DNA of 64,000 nt. It comes from Heyndrickxia oleronia (GTDB taxonomy: Bacteria > Bacillota > Bacilli > Bacillales > Bacillaceae_C). The notes below the pieces were generated by a model. It saw only the letters and a list, made by a program, of their open reading frames with translations, did no database searches and was not told where the DNA came from. Below, in pieces: positions 1 to 8,281 of the stretch. The position numbers and the translations under genes are program-made. Location of the stretch: the NCBI RefSeq assembly GCF_017809215.1, contig NZ_CP065424.1, forward strand, positions 1,892,001 through 1,956,000. The letters run 5' to 3'. Positions within the stretch are counted from its first letter, which is position 1, and each line of letters begins with the position of its first letter.

Positions 1-831
1 TTTCTTCATATTGGACTTTCACATGTGATTATGAACTCAATTGCTATTTATTTTCTAGGTACAATTGTTGAAAGAGTCTATGGTAGAATTCGTTTTATAT
101 TGATCTATCTTTTTTCAGGATTCGCTGGTGTATTAGCTAGTTTCATTTTTAGTGATCAAATATCTGCAGGAGCGAGTGGTGCAATTTATGGATGTTTTGG
201 TGCATTACTATTTATAGGTGCTACTAATCCTAAGATCTTTTTTAGAACGATGGGGACAAATGTTATTGTTGTCCTAATATTAAATCTGGTTATTAGCTTT
301 ACTGTCCCAGTTATTGATCTTTCTGCACATATTGGAGGTCTCCTTGGAGGATTTGTTGCTTCAGCTATCGTATTTTTTCCAAAAAAGCGGAAAGTGCTGC
401 TTCAGATCGGAGCTTTTATTTTAACAATGATCATCACTGCAGTTTCATTATATTTTGGCTACCATAATGAAACAGCAACAAGTATAAATAGCTGGGCTCA
501 GCATGAAATTCAAAAAGGACAAAACTATGAAAAAATATATGAACGATTAAGTAATTTTGAAAAGACAGGAAAAGGAGATGCATTAACGTATTTCCAGCTT
601 TCATATACCGAGTTACAGCTTAATAAAACTGAAGATGCTAAAAAGCATTTATTAAAAACAATTCAATTAAAACCTGATTTCCATGAAGCCCACTTTAATT
701 TAGCACTAATCTATTATCAAGATGATAGAAATATTACAAAGGCTAAACAGCATTTAAAAGAGGCAATTCGAATATCAGATGATAAAAAGTATAAAGAATA
801 TCTTGAACAACTGAATCAATTAGAAGATTAA
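1..831 (+). CDS. gluP: Rhomboid family intramembrane serine protease with C-terminal TPR region, 5' truncated by window edge
   Basis: The reading frame is open from base 1, so the gene starts outside the window. The visible part carries rhomboid membrane segments with the GASGAIYG motif (catalytic serine) and a later HIGGLLGG segment (catalytic histidine). A soluble tail after about residue 165 of the visible part reads as tetratricopeptide-like helices (HFNLALIYYQDD, then AKQHLKEAI). This matches GluP (YqgP) of B. subtilis, a membrane protease that cleaves membrane proteins within or near the bilayer. It lies upstream of yqgQ-glcK as in B. subtilis, but here a minus-strand gene intervenes. 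The stop overlaps the end of that convergent gene by 4 bases. The family call is firm; the substrate is unknown. Confidence 0.9.
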   Translation, partial: FLHIGLSHVIMNSIAIYFLGTIVERVYGRIRFILIYLFSGFAGVLASFIFSDQISAGASGAIYGCFGALLFIGATNPKIFFRTMGTNVIVVLILNLVISFTVPVIDLSAHIGGLLGGFVASAIVFFPKKRKVLLQIGAFILTMIITAVSLYFGYHNETATSINSWAQHEIQKGQNYEKIYERLSNFEKTGKGDALTYFQLSYTELQLNKTEDAKKHLLKTIQLKPDFHEAHFNLALIYYQDDRNITKAKQHLKEAIRISDDKKYKEYLEQLNQLED

Positions 832-1709
832 ATCAGTTGTTTCAAAATTATAGGCTGAAAATCTTTTGTGATAATCAGTACTAAAATTTCCGTTTTATCT
901 CGATTAAATAATAATAGAGGAATGGTACTTCCATAAGGACTAATGGACGTACCTTCTTCTGTTTTTATTCCAAACAGGTAATTCTTATATATCCCTTCCC
1001 ATAACTTCCCGATCATTTCCTCTGATTTTCTCTTAGTAAACCCAGGCAATGGTTTATCTTTATAGGTGGATAATTCAGTCAGTGGGATAACTAAATTATA
1101 TTGATGACGATTAATATCTAGTTCTTTCATTCCTTTATTCCAAATTGCATTTAATTGATTATCAATATATGGTTTTAATGTATCCTCCCACTCCTTTTCT
1201 AATTCTGATTGGGGAATATGAAAAGAGTTAAATGTTTGACTGTACTTTGATTTAATAACATATAGTGAATCCATAGACATTGTTTGAACACTAGTAATGT
1301 TGCTATTCTCCTGTATTTCACCATAATGGTAGGAAATTGCTTGGTAGAAAGCTGTGTCATTATCCTTGATCAAATCATTCTGGTTCAGGTTAGCTGAATA
1401 TTGCTTCCAATTTTTAAGTCCAATGATCGTTGCAAGTTTGCCATTTCGATACAGTAATCCTATATCCTGTCTTAAATAAGCTGATCGATCCAATTCTGAG
1501 TAGAGATGATAGGTAAGATTATATTTATAAGGACTGATTTTTGAAGTTGTAACATTTAACTGTGATTCCGCTTTAATAAATTGTGCTTCTTTATGGAGCG
1601 GAAAGAAAATAATTGTCTCTTTAACTGGTGATAGAGTTACTTTTAATACAAAGATTAGAATTGTTATAAGTAGAATCACCCATCCGATTTTTTGTTTTTC
1701 TCGTTTCAT
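828..1709 (-). CDS. Hypothetical membrane-anchored protein
   Basis: I do not recognise this 293-residue protein. It begins with a short basic stretch and one hydrophobic segment (about residues 8-27), then a long hydrophilic, mixed alpha/beta-looking region with no cysteines and no motif I can name. This suggests a single-pass protein or uncleaved signal anchor with an extracytoplasmic domain. The start is supported by GGGGAG six bases upstream of the ATG. It is convergent with gluP and divergent from yqgQ, and it interrupts the gluP-yqgQ-glcK order seen in B. subtilis, so it is probably a lineage-specific insertion. Confidence 0.65.
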   Translation of the reverse strand: MKREKQKIGWVILLITILIFVLKVTLSPVKETIIFFPLHKEAQFIKAESQLNVTTSKISPYKYNLTYHLYSELDRSAYLRQDIGLLYRNGKLATIIGLKNWKQYSANLNQNDLIKDNDTAFYQAISYHYGEIQENSNITSVQTMSMDSLYVIKSKYSQTFNSFHIPQSELEKEWEDTLKPYIDNQLNAIWNKGMKELDINRHQYNLVIPLTELSTYKDKPLPGFTKRKSEEMIGKLWEGIYKNYLFGIKTEEGTSISPYGSTIPLLLFNRDKTEILVLIITKDFQPIILKQLI

Positions 1710-1875
1710 TGAATCTCCCCAACCTTTTGCTTGTCCCTTTAATCTACTATACGATCACCATTTTTTATTTATGTTTGTTTAGCTCAAATTTATCTTTCTG
1801 AAACTTGTTCATCCGAACAATATCTAATATACTGATTTATGATTAGAATCCGGTTGAAGTCAAGAGGGTGTGGAT

Positions 1876-2073
1876 TTGAAGACATTTTATGATGTACAAC
1901 AATTATTAAAAAAATTTGGCATCATCATTTACGTAGGAAATCGAAATGCTGATATAGAATTAATGGAAATGGAAGTTAAAGAGTTATACAAATTAGGATT
2001 AATCGAGAAAGAAATATTTCAACGAGCAATCTTAGTTTTAAGACAAGAAAAAAATAAAAATGAATTATGGTAA
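1876..2073 (+). CDS. yqgQ: YqgQ family small protein
   Basis: A small acidic, helical protein of about 65 residues with the family-typical start KTFYDVQQLLKKFG and the later segment ADIELMEMEVKELYKLGLI. The function of YqgQ is not established; a nucleic-acid-binding role has been suggested from its fold. I place the start at TTG 1876 because AGAGGG (1863-1868) lies 7 bases upstream. The alternative GTG at 1870 is only one base from that ribosome site. The gene is immediately followed by glcK, as in B. subtilis, with the stop next to the glcK ribosome site, so the two are probably co-transcribed and coupled. Confidence 0.8.
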   Translation: MKTFYDVQQLLKKFGIIIYVGNRNADIELMEMEVKELYKLGLIEKEIFQRAILVLRQEKNKNELW

Positions 2074-2088
2074 ATGGGGGAGATTGGG

Positions 2089-3066
2089 ATGGAAAAACAA
2101 TGGATTGTAGGTGTGGATTTAGGAGGTACTACTACTAAACTAGCTTTTATTCACAAAAATGGGGATATTATACATAAGTGGGAAATTGATACAGATAATA
2201 CCGATGCCGGAAAAAATATTTTAAAAAATATTTCTGAGTCAATTGTTACACAATTAGGTAGACTAAATGTAGGGAAAGAAATTCTTAAGGGAATTGGAAT
2301 GGGCGCTCCTGGTGCAGTAAATTTAGAGGAAGGAATTATTTATGAAGCAGTCAATCTTGGCTGGGAAAATAATTATCCAATCTCTCGCACATTAACACAA
2401 TTAACTGGACTGCCAGTAGTAATTGATAATGATGCAAATTGCGCAGCTCAAGGAGAAATGTGGAAAGGTGCTGGACAGGGCGCTAAAGATATCGTTTGTG
2501 TGACATTAGGAACAGGTGTTGGTGGTGGAATTATTACTAATGGAAAAATCGTTCAAGGTATCAAAGGAGCAGCTGGTGAAATCGGCCATATTACGGTTAT
2601 CCCAGAGAATGGAGCTCCTTGTAATTGTGGGAAAACAGGTTGCCTAGAAACTATTGCTTCAGCAACAGGAATATCACGATTGGCTACTGAAGCTATTCAT
2701 GCATATGAAAATGATTCATTATTGAAGGACATCTATTCTGAAAATGGAAAATTATCTGCTAAGGATGTATTTGACTGTGTAGAAGAAGGCGACATACTGG
2801 CAAATGAAATTGTAAATAGAGTTGTATTTTATTTAGGCATTGCATTGGCGAATGTAGGGAATGTATTTAATCCTGAAAAAATAATTATTGGTGGTGGCGT
2901 ATCACGAGCAGGGAAAACATTATTAGATCCGTTAATTCGTTATTTTCAAAAATTTGCATTCTCAACTGTTGCTCAATCTACACGTATTGATTTAGCCACT
3001 TTAGGGAATGATGCAGGTGTAATTGGTGCTGCATGGCTAATTCAGGGGAATGTTGGAAAGAAATAA
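2089..3066 (+). CDS. glcK: Glucokinase, ROK family
   Basis: ATP-dependent glucose kinase that makes glucose 6-phosphate in the cytoplasm. The N-terminal phosphate-binding motif GVDLGGTTTKLAF, the ROK signature and the zinc-binding CNCGKTGCLE motif (near residue 178) are all present. The C-terminal GGGVSRAGK and GNDAGVIGAAW segments are typical of bacilli. The start at ATG 2089 is chosen because GGGGGAG lies 6 bases upstream; the ATG at 2074 overlaps that ribosome site. Length (325 residues) is normal for the family. It sits right behind yqgQ. No catabolite control site was identified. Confidence 0.93.
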   Translation: MEKQWIVGVDLGGTTTKLAFIHKNGDIIHKWEIDTDNTDAGKNILKNISESIVTQLGRLNVGKEILKGIGMGAPGAVNLEEGIIYEAVNLGWENNYPISRTLTQLTGLPVVIDNDANCAAQGEMWKGAGQGAKDIVCVTLGTGVGGGIITNGKIVQGIKGAAGEIGHITVIPENGAPCNCGKTGCLETIASATGISRLATEAIHAYENDSLLKDIYSENGKLSAKDVFDCVEEGDILANEIVNRVVFYLGIALANVGNVFNPEKIIIGGGVSRAGKTLLDPLIRYFQKFAFSTVAQSTRIDLATLGNDAGVIGAAWLIQGNVGKK

Positions 3067-3263
3067 ATTATGCGCTAAAAAAGGTACGTTACAAATCTTT
3101 GGACAAAGATGAAACTTTTTAATGGTTTTGGACGTCATATATATTGGGTAATACGAGTAGCACGTAGTTCAATTTAATTTTATGGAATTTCCGACATGGA
3201 TCATAGTGCATAGTGGAAAAATAAATTCCCGCTATCGGAGTTTTTGGATGAAGGAGGTTTCCA

Positions 3264-3275
3264 ATGTATAAATGA
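3264..3275 (+). promoter_or_regulatory. Three-codon minicistron overlapping the ltaS start
   Basis: ATG TAT AAA TGA lies 6 bases behind a strong AAGGAGG, and its TGA overlaps the ATG of ltaS in an ATGA arrangement. The ribosome site is too far (14 bases) from the ltaS ATG for normal initiation, so ltaS may be started by ribosomes that terminate on this minicistron. The arrangement is seen directly; the coupling is inference. Confidence 0.35.
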
Positions 3276-5152
3276 TCAAATTTAAAAAGATGAATATTTT
3301 GTTTCCTGTTATTGGAGCAATAGCTCTTTGGATTAAGACCTACCTTATCTATAAGACAGCCTTCCAGATTAAGATTGAAAATTGGATGCAGGAATTTATA
3401 CTATTTATAAATCCTGCAAGTTTTTTGTTGTTTGTATTTGGTTTGTCACTATTCTTTAAATCGGAAAAAGTACGAATACGCTATATTGTTCTGATGAGTG
3501 TATTTCTTTCTTTAATTATTTATGCGAATGTTGTCTTTTATCGTTTTTTTACCGACTTTTTAACACTGCCGGTTTTATTTCAAACAAGTAATTTTAGTGA
3601 TTTAGGGGATAGTGCAGTAGCAGAGATTCATTGGTGGGATTTTGTTTACTTTATAGATGTGATAATTTTAATGCTTCTTGTTAAGTTCAAACCCAGCTTG
3701 GTGACTTTTAAGCAGACCAATAGAATCAACAGAAGGGCCTATTTTCTTGTAACAGGTGCAGTTTTGCTTTTAAATCTAGGATTAGCTGAAGCACAACGCC
3801 CACAGTTGCTTTCCCGAACGTTTGACAGGGAAATCTTAGTAAAAAATATTGGTTCCTTTAATTATCATTTATACGATATTTTCCTTCAATCAAAAACATC
3901 CGCACAAAAAGCTCTGGCAGATGGGAGCAACTTAATTGATATTGAGAATTATGTACGTGCAAATTATGCAAAGCCTAATGAAAAGCTTTTTGGAATAGCG
4001 AAAGGAAGAAATGTTATCGTTATTTCCCTAGAGTCAACACAAAGCTTTGTTATTAATTCCAAAGTGAATGGTCAAGTAATCACACCATTTTTGAATGAGT
4101 TTATTCAGGATAGCTATTATTTCGATCAGTTTTATCATCAAACAGGCCAAGGAAAAACCTCAGATTCAGAATTTTTAGTGGAAAACTCATTATTTCCATT
4201 AAATCGAGGAGCTGTATTTTTTACGCATGCAAGTAATGAATATAATTCTTTAGCTGAAAAATTAAACCAAAATGGCTATTTTACAGCAGGAATGCATGCA
4301 AATAATAAAAGCTTTTGGAACCGAGATATAATGTATAAATCTTTAGGTTATCAACGATTTTACTCCTCAACATCCTATTCTATCACTGATGAGAATTCTG
4401 TAGGCTGGGGAATGAAGGATATTCCTTTCTTTGAACAATCTGTTGACTTAATGAAGAATATGCCAACTCCGTTTTATGCAAAAATGCTTACATTAACCAA
4501 TCATCATCCATTTATTTTGAATGAATCAGATAAGCTAATTAATGAATATACATCTAGTGATAAGACGGTGAATCGTTATTTCACCACTGTTCGCTATCAG
4601 GATGAAGCCATAAAAAAATTTATAGAAAAATTAAAAGTGGCAGGTTTATATGATCATTCGATCATCGTGATGTATGGTGATCATTACGGTATATCTGAAA
4701 ACCATCATCATTCGATGGGGGAATATTTAGGGAAAGAAATTACCCCATATGTAAATTTAGATCTTCAAAGGGTTCCTTTCATTATCCATATACCTGGTGT
4801 TACTGATAACGGAAGAGGAAAGGTGCTATCCGAAGTAGGTGGCCAAATTGATATTCGACCAACCATACTTCATCTATTGGGAGTGGATACAAAAAAAGAT
4901 ATTCAATTTGGGAAAGATTTATTTTCTCCAGACCATCTTAATTTTACCGTTCTCCGAGATGGTCAATTTATAACTGACAAATATGCTTGGACAGCAAATA
5001 ACTGTTATTTGCGAGACACTGGAGAAGTAATAGATAAAAGTTTTTGTCGTGATTTTCAAGAAAAAGCAAATATGGAGCTTGATTATTCTGATAAGATCAT
5101 TTACGGAGATTTGCTAAGATTTTATACATCAACTGTAAGTGATAATCTATAA
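3272..5152 (+). CDS. ltaS: Lipoteichoic acid synthase family (LtaS/YqgS-like) membrane protein
   Basis: Polyglycerolphosphate synthase or primase family. Several N-terminal membrane segments (about residues 8-190) are followed by an extracellular sulfatase-fold domain. The catalytic nucleophile motif GQGKTSDSE places the threonine at residue 296. Further metal-site segments include VISLES, YGDHYG and HHHSMGE. Family members polymerise glycerol phosphate from phosphatidylglycerol onto a glycolipid anchor. Position behind glcK matches yqgS of B. subtilis, one of several LtaS paralogues, so the exact role (main synthase or paralogue) is uncertain. The best ribosome site AAGGAGG (3251-3257) is 14 bases from this ATG but only 6 from an out-of-frame ATG at 3264. 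Confidence 0.88.
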   Translation: MIKFKKMNILFPVIGAIALWIKTYLIYKTAFQIKIENWMQEFILFINPASFLLFVFGLSLFFKSEKVRIRYIVLMSVFLSLIIYANVVFYRFFTDFLTLPVLFQTSNFSDLGDSAVAEIHWWDFVYFIDVIILMLLVKFKPSLVTFKQTNRINRRAYFLVTGAVLLLNLGLAEAQRPQLLSRTFDREILVKNIGSFNYHLYDIFLQSKTSAQKALADGSNLIDIENYVRANYAKPNEKLFGIAKGRNVIVISLESTQSFVINSKVNGQVITPFLNEFIQDSYYFDQFYHQTGQGKTSDSEFLVENSLFPLNRGAVFFTHASNEYNSLAEKLNQNGYFTAGMHANNKSFWNRDIMYKSLGYQRFYSSTSYSITDENSVGWGMKDIPFFEQSVDLMKNMPTPFYAKMLTLTNHHPFILNESDKLINEYTSSDKTVNRYFTTVRYQDEAIKKFIEKLKVAGLYDHSIIVMYGDHYGISENHHHSMGEYLGKEITPYVNLDLQRVPFIIHIPGVTDNGRGKVLSEVGGQIDIRPTILHLLGVDTKKDIQFGKDLFSPDHLNFTVLRDGQFITDKYAWTANNCYLRDTGEVIDKSFCRDFQEKANMELDYSDKIIYGDLLRFYTSTVSDNL

Positions 5153-5188
5153 TAAGAAAACTCGTATAATAGGGTTTTCTTATTTTTC
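5151..5188 (+). terminator. Intrinsic terminator after ltaS
   Basis: AATAAGAAAAC pairs with GTTTTCTTATT and is followed by a T run. It overlaps the end of the ltaS stop region and separates ltaS from yqgU. Confidence 0.75.
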
Positions 5189-5223
5189 TTGTAAGGGTAG
5201 AGAATAAATAAGGAGTGGAATAG

Positions 5224-6348
5224 ATGAAAAAGAAAAAACATAAACGTCATAACTTTTATACAATCTTCTCATTTATGTTATTTCTTTTTCTTTTAAGTGG
5301 TTGTGAAAAGGAATATTCGGATCATCAAACGATTCAAAAACCAAAAGAACCTATCATGGAATTGAAACCAATACATGTTGATAATGGTGAATTTGAAAAA
5401 GTTGCTGGTTGGTTTGATAATCATACCATATTGTATATCACTAAAAATGATCAGGAGTTTCAGGTTTATAAATATAATATAACGAGTGGAAAACAATCTC
5501 TCTTTTTTAATAGTAAGGACTCAATCAAAACGGTAAAAATAGGCCCTGATCGTTCAAAGGTACTAATTCAAACCGCTCCATTAAGTAATCTTGCTAGAAT
5601 TTATATATTGGACGATGAAGGTAAAACGATTTACACAAAAGATATAGAGTCCTTTGATCTGACCTATAACTGGAATAAAGAGAATCCACAGCTCCTTGCT
5701 TTGACCATATTTTATGAGGATTGGACTTATAAGGTTAAGGTTCTTCAATTAAATCAATTACAAATGACTGAATATGTTTTTGACGATCCGTTTGTTAAAT
5801 GGTTTGGTAGTAATTCTCTAATTATGCAAACCAGGAATAAGGAAGACTCAAGTGCTCCATCGAACTTAATTTCTTATAATTTAAAACAAGTAGATCAACC
5901 AAAAACTCTAAAAACGAATCTATATCAATTTGATACATATAAGGATCTTCTCATGACAGTTGAAGTGAATCCTCAGGCGAAAGAAGAAGCAATTTATCAT
6001 TTTTATAATAAATCCTTAAAAGATAAGTTTTCCTTTCGCGTCCCTCATTTAAGTCAATTTAATGAATGGTTGGTTCCTTTTAATGATTACTTAGAGAAGG
6101 AAAAGCACTTCCTTTCTTTTATTCCATATGAAAGCGGCTCAATCGATCAATATGATAAGGATTATAAATTAATTAGCTTTGATATTGAAAATCAGAAAGA
6201 AAAGGTGTTATTTAAAAACTTAAAGAATGAACCAATTACATGTTCACCAAATGAAAAATTATGTTTATATGGATATCAGTTCGAAAATATTATAGATCTT
6301 AAAGGGAAACGGGTAATTCCCTTAGTTAAAGAAATCGAAGAAATATAA
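5224..6348 (+). CDS. yqgU: Lipoprotein, YqgU-like
   Basis: A 374-residue protein with a basic N-terminus, a hydrophobic stretch and a lipobox LLSGC at about residues 23-27, so it is predicted to be diacylated and held on the outer face of the membrane. The body is rich in beta-strand-like segments (FDNHTILYITK, VYKYNITSGK, DRSKVLIQ), which suggests a beta-propeller. No catalytic motif is visible. The place between the LtaS-family gene and yqgW is that of B. subtilis yqgU, a lipoprotein of unknown role. The start is supported by AAGGAGTGG upstream. Confidence 0.75.
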   Translation: MKKKKHKRHNFYTIFSFMLFLFLLSGCEKEYSDHQTIQKPKEPIMELKPIHVDNGEFEKVAGWFDNHTILYITKNDQEFQVYKYNITSGKQSLFFNSKDSIKTVKIGPDRSKVLIQTAPLSNLARIYILDDEGKTIYTKDIESFDLTYNWNKENPQLLALTIFYEDWTYKVKVLQLNQLQMTEYVFDDPFVKWFGSNSLIMQTRNKEDSSAPSNLISYNLKQVDQPKTLKTNLYQFDTYKDLLMTVEVNPQAKEEAIYHFYNKSLKDKFSFRVPHLSQFNEWLVPFNDYLEKEKHFLSFIPYESGSIDQYDKDYKLISFDIENQKEKVLFKNLKNEPITCSPNEKLCLYGYQFENIIDLKGKRVIPLVKEIEEI

Positions 6349-6381
6349 AAAGAACAGAGCCAATATACTCTGTTCTTTTTT
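6347..6381. terminator. Bidirectional terminator between yqgU and yqgW
   Basis: AAAAAGAACAGAG pairs with CTCTGTTCTTTTT across a short loop. There is an A run on the left and a T run on the right, so it can end both convergent genes. Confidence 0.8.
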
Positions 6382-6386
6382 AGTGA

Positions 6387-6560
6387 TTATATTGTTGCTG
6401 GGTATCCTGAATGAATAACTGTCATTACAGTAAACCAACCAAAAACACCTAGTGTAATTACGCCAAAAACAATTCCTAATGGATTTTTATTTTTGAAGGC
6501 ACTAACTGTTCCAAATACAGCAAGTAATGTTACTAAAGCAAAAATGATGACTGTACCCAT
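6387..6560 (-). CDS. yqgW: DUF2759 family small membrane protein
   Basis: A 57-residue, two-segment membrane protein (MGTVIIFALVTLLAVFG, then GIVFGVITLGVFGWFTVMTVI) matching the DUF2759 (YqgW) family of bacilli. Function is unknown. The start at 6560 is chosen because AAGGAAGGGG lies a suitable distance upstream; a longer frame from 6626 adds residues unlike the family. It is convergent with yqgU and divergent from yqgX. Confidence 0.8.
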   Translation of the reverse strand: MGTVIIFALVTLLAVFGTVSAFKNKNPLGIVFGVITLGVFGWFTVMTVIHSGYPATI

Positions 6561-6782
6561 TTGATAATGACCCCTTCCTTCGTAAAGTAGACAATTTTTC
6601 ATATGTAAAATGATAATGGCACTCAATGATATTTTACAATTTTATAATAAATTTGTCGAGGTACAAAAGTGAAAGTTCTTTGACTTGTTAATAGTATACC
6701 CAAACAAAATCAATACTTGTACAATATATTTTATAGCTATGTTACGATTAATGAACAAGATTGAAAAAGAGGTGTTAATATA

Positions 6783-7415
6783 ATGAAATGGCAAAGAGTT
6801 CCATTAGGACCATTAGAAACGAACTGTTATTTATTTGTAGGTGATCAACAGGAATGTATTATTATTGACCCAGGTGATGAAGGAGCAAAGCTCCATTCAA
6901 TTATTAATAAGCAAAAGCTTAAACCAATCGCTATCTTATTAACCCATGCCCATTTTGATCATATAGGTGCAGTAGACCAAATGAGAGATGTCTTCCATAT
7001 CCCTGTTTATATTCACAAAAAGGAAGCTGACTGGTTAAATAACCCTCACTTAAATGGGTCACAGATGTTTATGATGGGGAATGCAGTTCAGCAAAAACCA
7101 GCGGATTATATTATTCATCAAGAAGATACATTGACCATTGGTGAATTTACCATTGAACTTTTTGAAACACCTGGTCATTCACCCGGCAGTCTTTCATATT
7201 ATATAAAGGATTTATCTACCGTTTTTGCAGGAGATACCTTGTTTTTAGGGAGTATTGGTCGTACCGATCTTCCAGGCGGAAATCATCAACAATTATTAAC
7301 AAGTATTAAACAAAAATTATTAGTACTACCTGATGATACGATGGTTTTGCCGGGACACGGGGCAGAAACAACTATCGGGAATGAAAAACGAATGAATCCT
7401 TTCTTAGCAGAATAA
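6783..7415 (+). CDS. yqgX: MBL-fold metallo-hydrolase (YqgX, glyoxalase II-like)
   Basis: A 210-residue cytoplasmic metallo-beta-lactamase-fold protein. The zinc-binding motif THAHFDHIG, the later histidine in ETPGHSPGS, the aspartate in VFAGDTLF and the final LPGHG histidine complete the two-metal site. Family members include hydroxyacylglutathione-type thioesterases; in bacilli the natural substrate may be a bacillithiol or other thioester, which is inference. Gene position matches yqgX. The ribosome site AGAGGTG lies 9 bases upstream of the ATG. Confidence 0.85.
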   Translation: MKWQRVPLGPLETNCYLFVGDQQECIIIDPGDEGAKLHSIINKQKLKPIAILLTHAHFDHIGAVDQMRDVFHIPVYIHKKEADWLNNPHLNGSQMFMMGNAVQQKPADYIIHQEDTLTIGEFTIELFETPGHSPGSLSYYIKDLSTVFAGDTLFLGSIGRTDLPGGNHQQLLTSIKQKLLVLPDDTMVLPGHGAETTIGNEKRMNPFLAE

Positions 7416-7592
7416 GAAAGCACAAACAGCTTACTCAACCCATCAAGTATATTCACTCTATATTGAAATCTGCTTTTGCCTTTATAGTGAAGACGTTTAA
7501 CTTCGAGGGACTAGGCAATTGAGTTGAATCAAGTAGGAATTTTTGAACTTTAATAACCAGTATTGAATTTTGTTCTTTAATTAGTAAGAAAA
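7416..7592. other. Non-coding stretch after yqgX
   Basis: No gene is seen here. A possible hairpin is formed by TTCACTcTATA (7452-7462) and TATAGTGAA (7483-7491), with no T run. The repeat element at 7593-7776 follows. Confidence 0.4.
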
Positions 7593-7776
7593 GGCTGTTT
7601 TGTATAGTTTGTTGCTTTTGTAAAAGCCCAACTACCGGCTTTTACTACCACTAAAGGATTCTAGTGGGTCTTATGGAGATTGCAGTTCTTCTCAGTAAAA
7701 GAAACATGTACGCCCTCAGTCGATATTTATTAGTGATAACTTTACTTTAATAGCAACAATGTTTGAGAAAAGAGCC
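7593..7776 (-). repeat. MITE-like structured repeat, copy A
   Basis: Full-length copy in minus orientation, about 184 bp. Read on the minus strand it begins GGCTCTTTTCTCAAAC, with ATTGTTGC just behind, and ends in a segment whose plus-strand form is GGCTGTTTTGTATAG. The two ends are imperfect inverted repeats. Inside is the perfect stem GTAAAAGCC/GGCTTTTAC (around 7620-7645). The same ends and stem recur at 13012, 20625, 50891, 51416 and 52122. It codes for nothing visible. Confidence 0.7.
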
Positions 7777-7816
7777 AAAAAAAAAGACTCTTGAACGTTT
7801 CAAGAGTCTTTTTTTA
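7777..7816. terminator. Terminator of yqgY
   Basis: AAAGACTCTTGAA and TTTCAAGAGTCTTT form a strong stem flanked by an A run and a T run. It directly follows the stop of minus-strand yqgY and abuts repeat copy A. Confidence 0.8.
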
Positions 7817-7817
7817 A

Positions 7818-8060
7818 TTAATGTTCTACACCTGGTACTAATATGAATGTTGTATAGTATGTAAAACCAGCGAAGAAGATTGTAAGGTACGCCCCAAAAA
7901 TATACATATACATACGTTCAGATAATTTCAAATAACTTAGTAGAACAAAGAATACGGTTTGACCAAGGAATAATAATGCAAGTGTGTTTAAATCCCCAAG
8001 ATAAAGCATGACTGCAAAAATTGCTGTCCAAAATCCTAATACTCTGTACATGCGATCCAT
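7818..8060 (-). CDS. yqgY: DUF2626 family small membrane protein
   Basis: An 80-residue protein with three hydrophobic segments (VLGFWTAIFAVMLYLG, ALLFLGQTVFFVLL, YIFGAYLTIFFAGFTYY), matching the DUF2626 (YqgY) family of Bacillus. It is predicted to be an integral membrane protein; its role is unknown. AAAGGAGGG lies just upstream of the ATG. In B. subtilis mgsR, yqhA and yqhB lie between this gene and comGA; all three are absent here. Confidence 0.8.
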   Translation of the reverse strand: MDRMYRVLGFWTAIFAVMLYLGDLNTLALLFLGQTVFFVLLSYLKLSERMYMYIFGAYLTIFFAGFTYYTTFILVPGVEH

Positions 8061-8202
8061 ATGTATCCCTCCTTTGTACCTTTTACTCCATCAATTTATT
8101 ATTATAAAGGAAAAGTATAGAAAATGTAAATATCCCGGTATTTTAGTTTGTGACATTTACGTGATAAATACACATAAAAAATTGATTGAAAAATTTAGGG
8201 AA

Positions 8203-8215
8203 AAAAATATGTTTT
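8203..8215. promoter_or_regulatory. Candidate ComK AT-box upstream of comGA
   Basis: AAAA-N5-TTTT (AAAA ATATG TTTT) matches one half of a ComK box perfectly. ComK sites consist of two such boxes at set spacing. The A-rich run at 8176-8193 and the T run at 8233-8238 are only partial second boxes. In so AT-rich a region one perfect box can arise by chance. Confidence 0.3.
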
Positions 8216-8281
8216 TATGAAGGAGATTGAAATTTTTTGTCGAAATAGTTATAAAATAATAAAGGTGGTGGCTTATGATAT

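Noticed and set aside
8008-8220. Plus-strand 70-codon frame upstream of comGA
   Set aside because: It is largely antisense to yqgY, has no suitable ribosome site, and its end is the AT-rich comGA control region.
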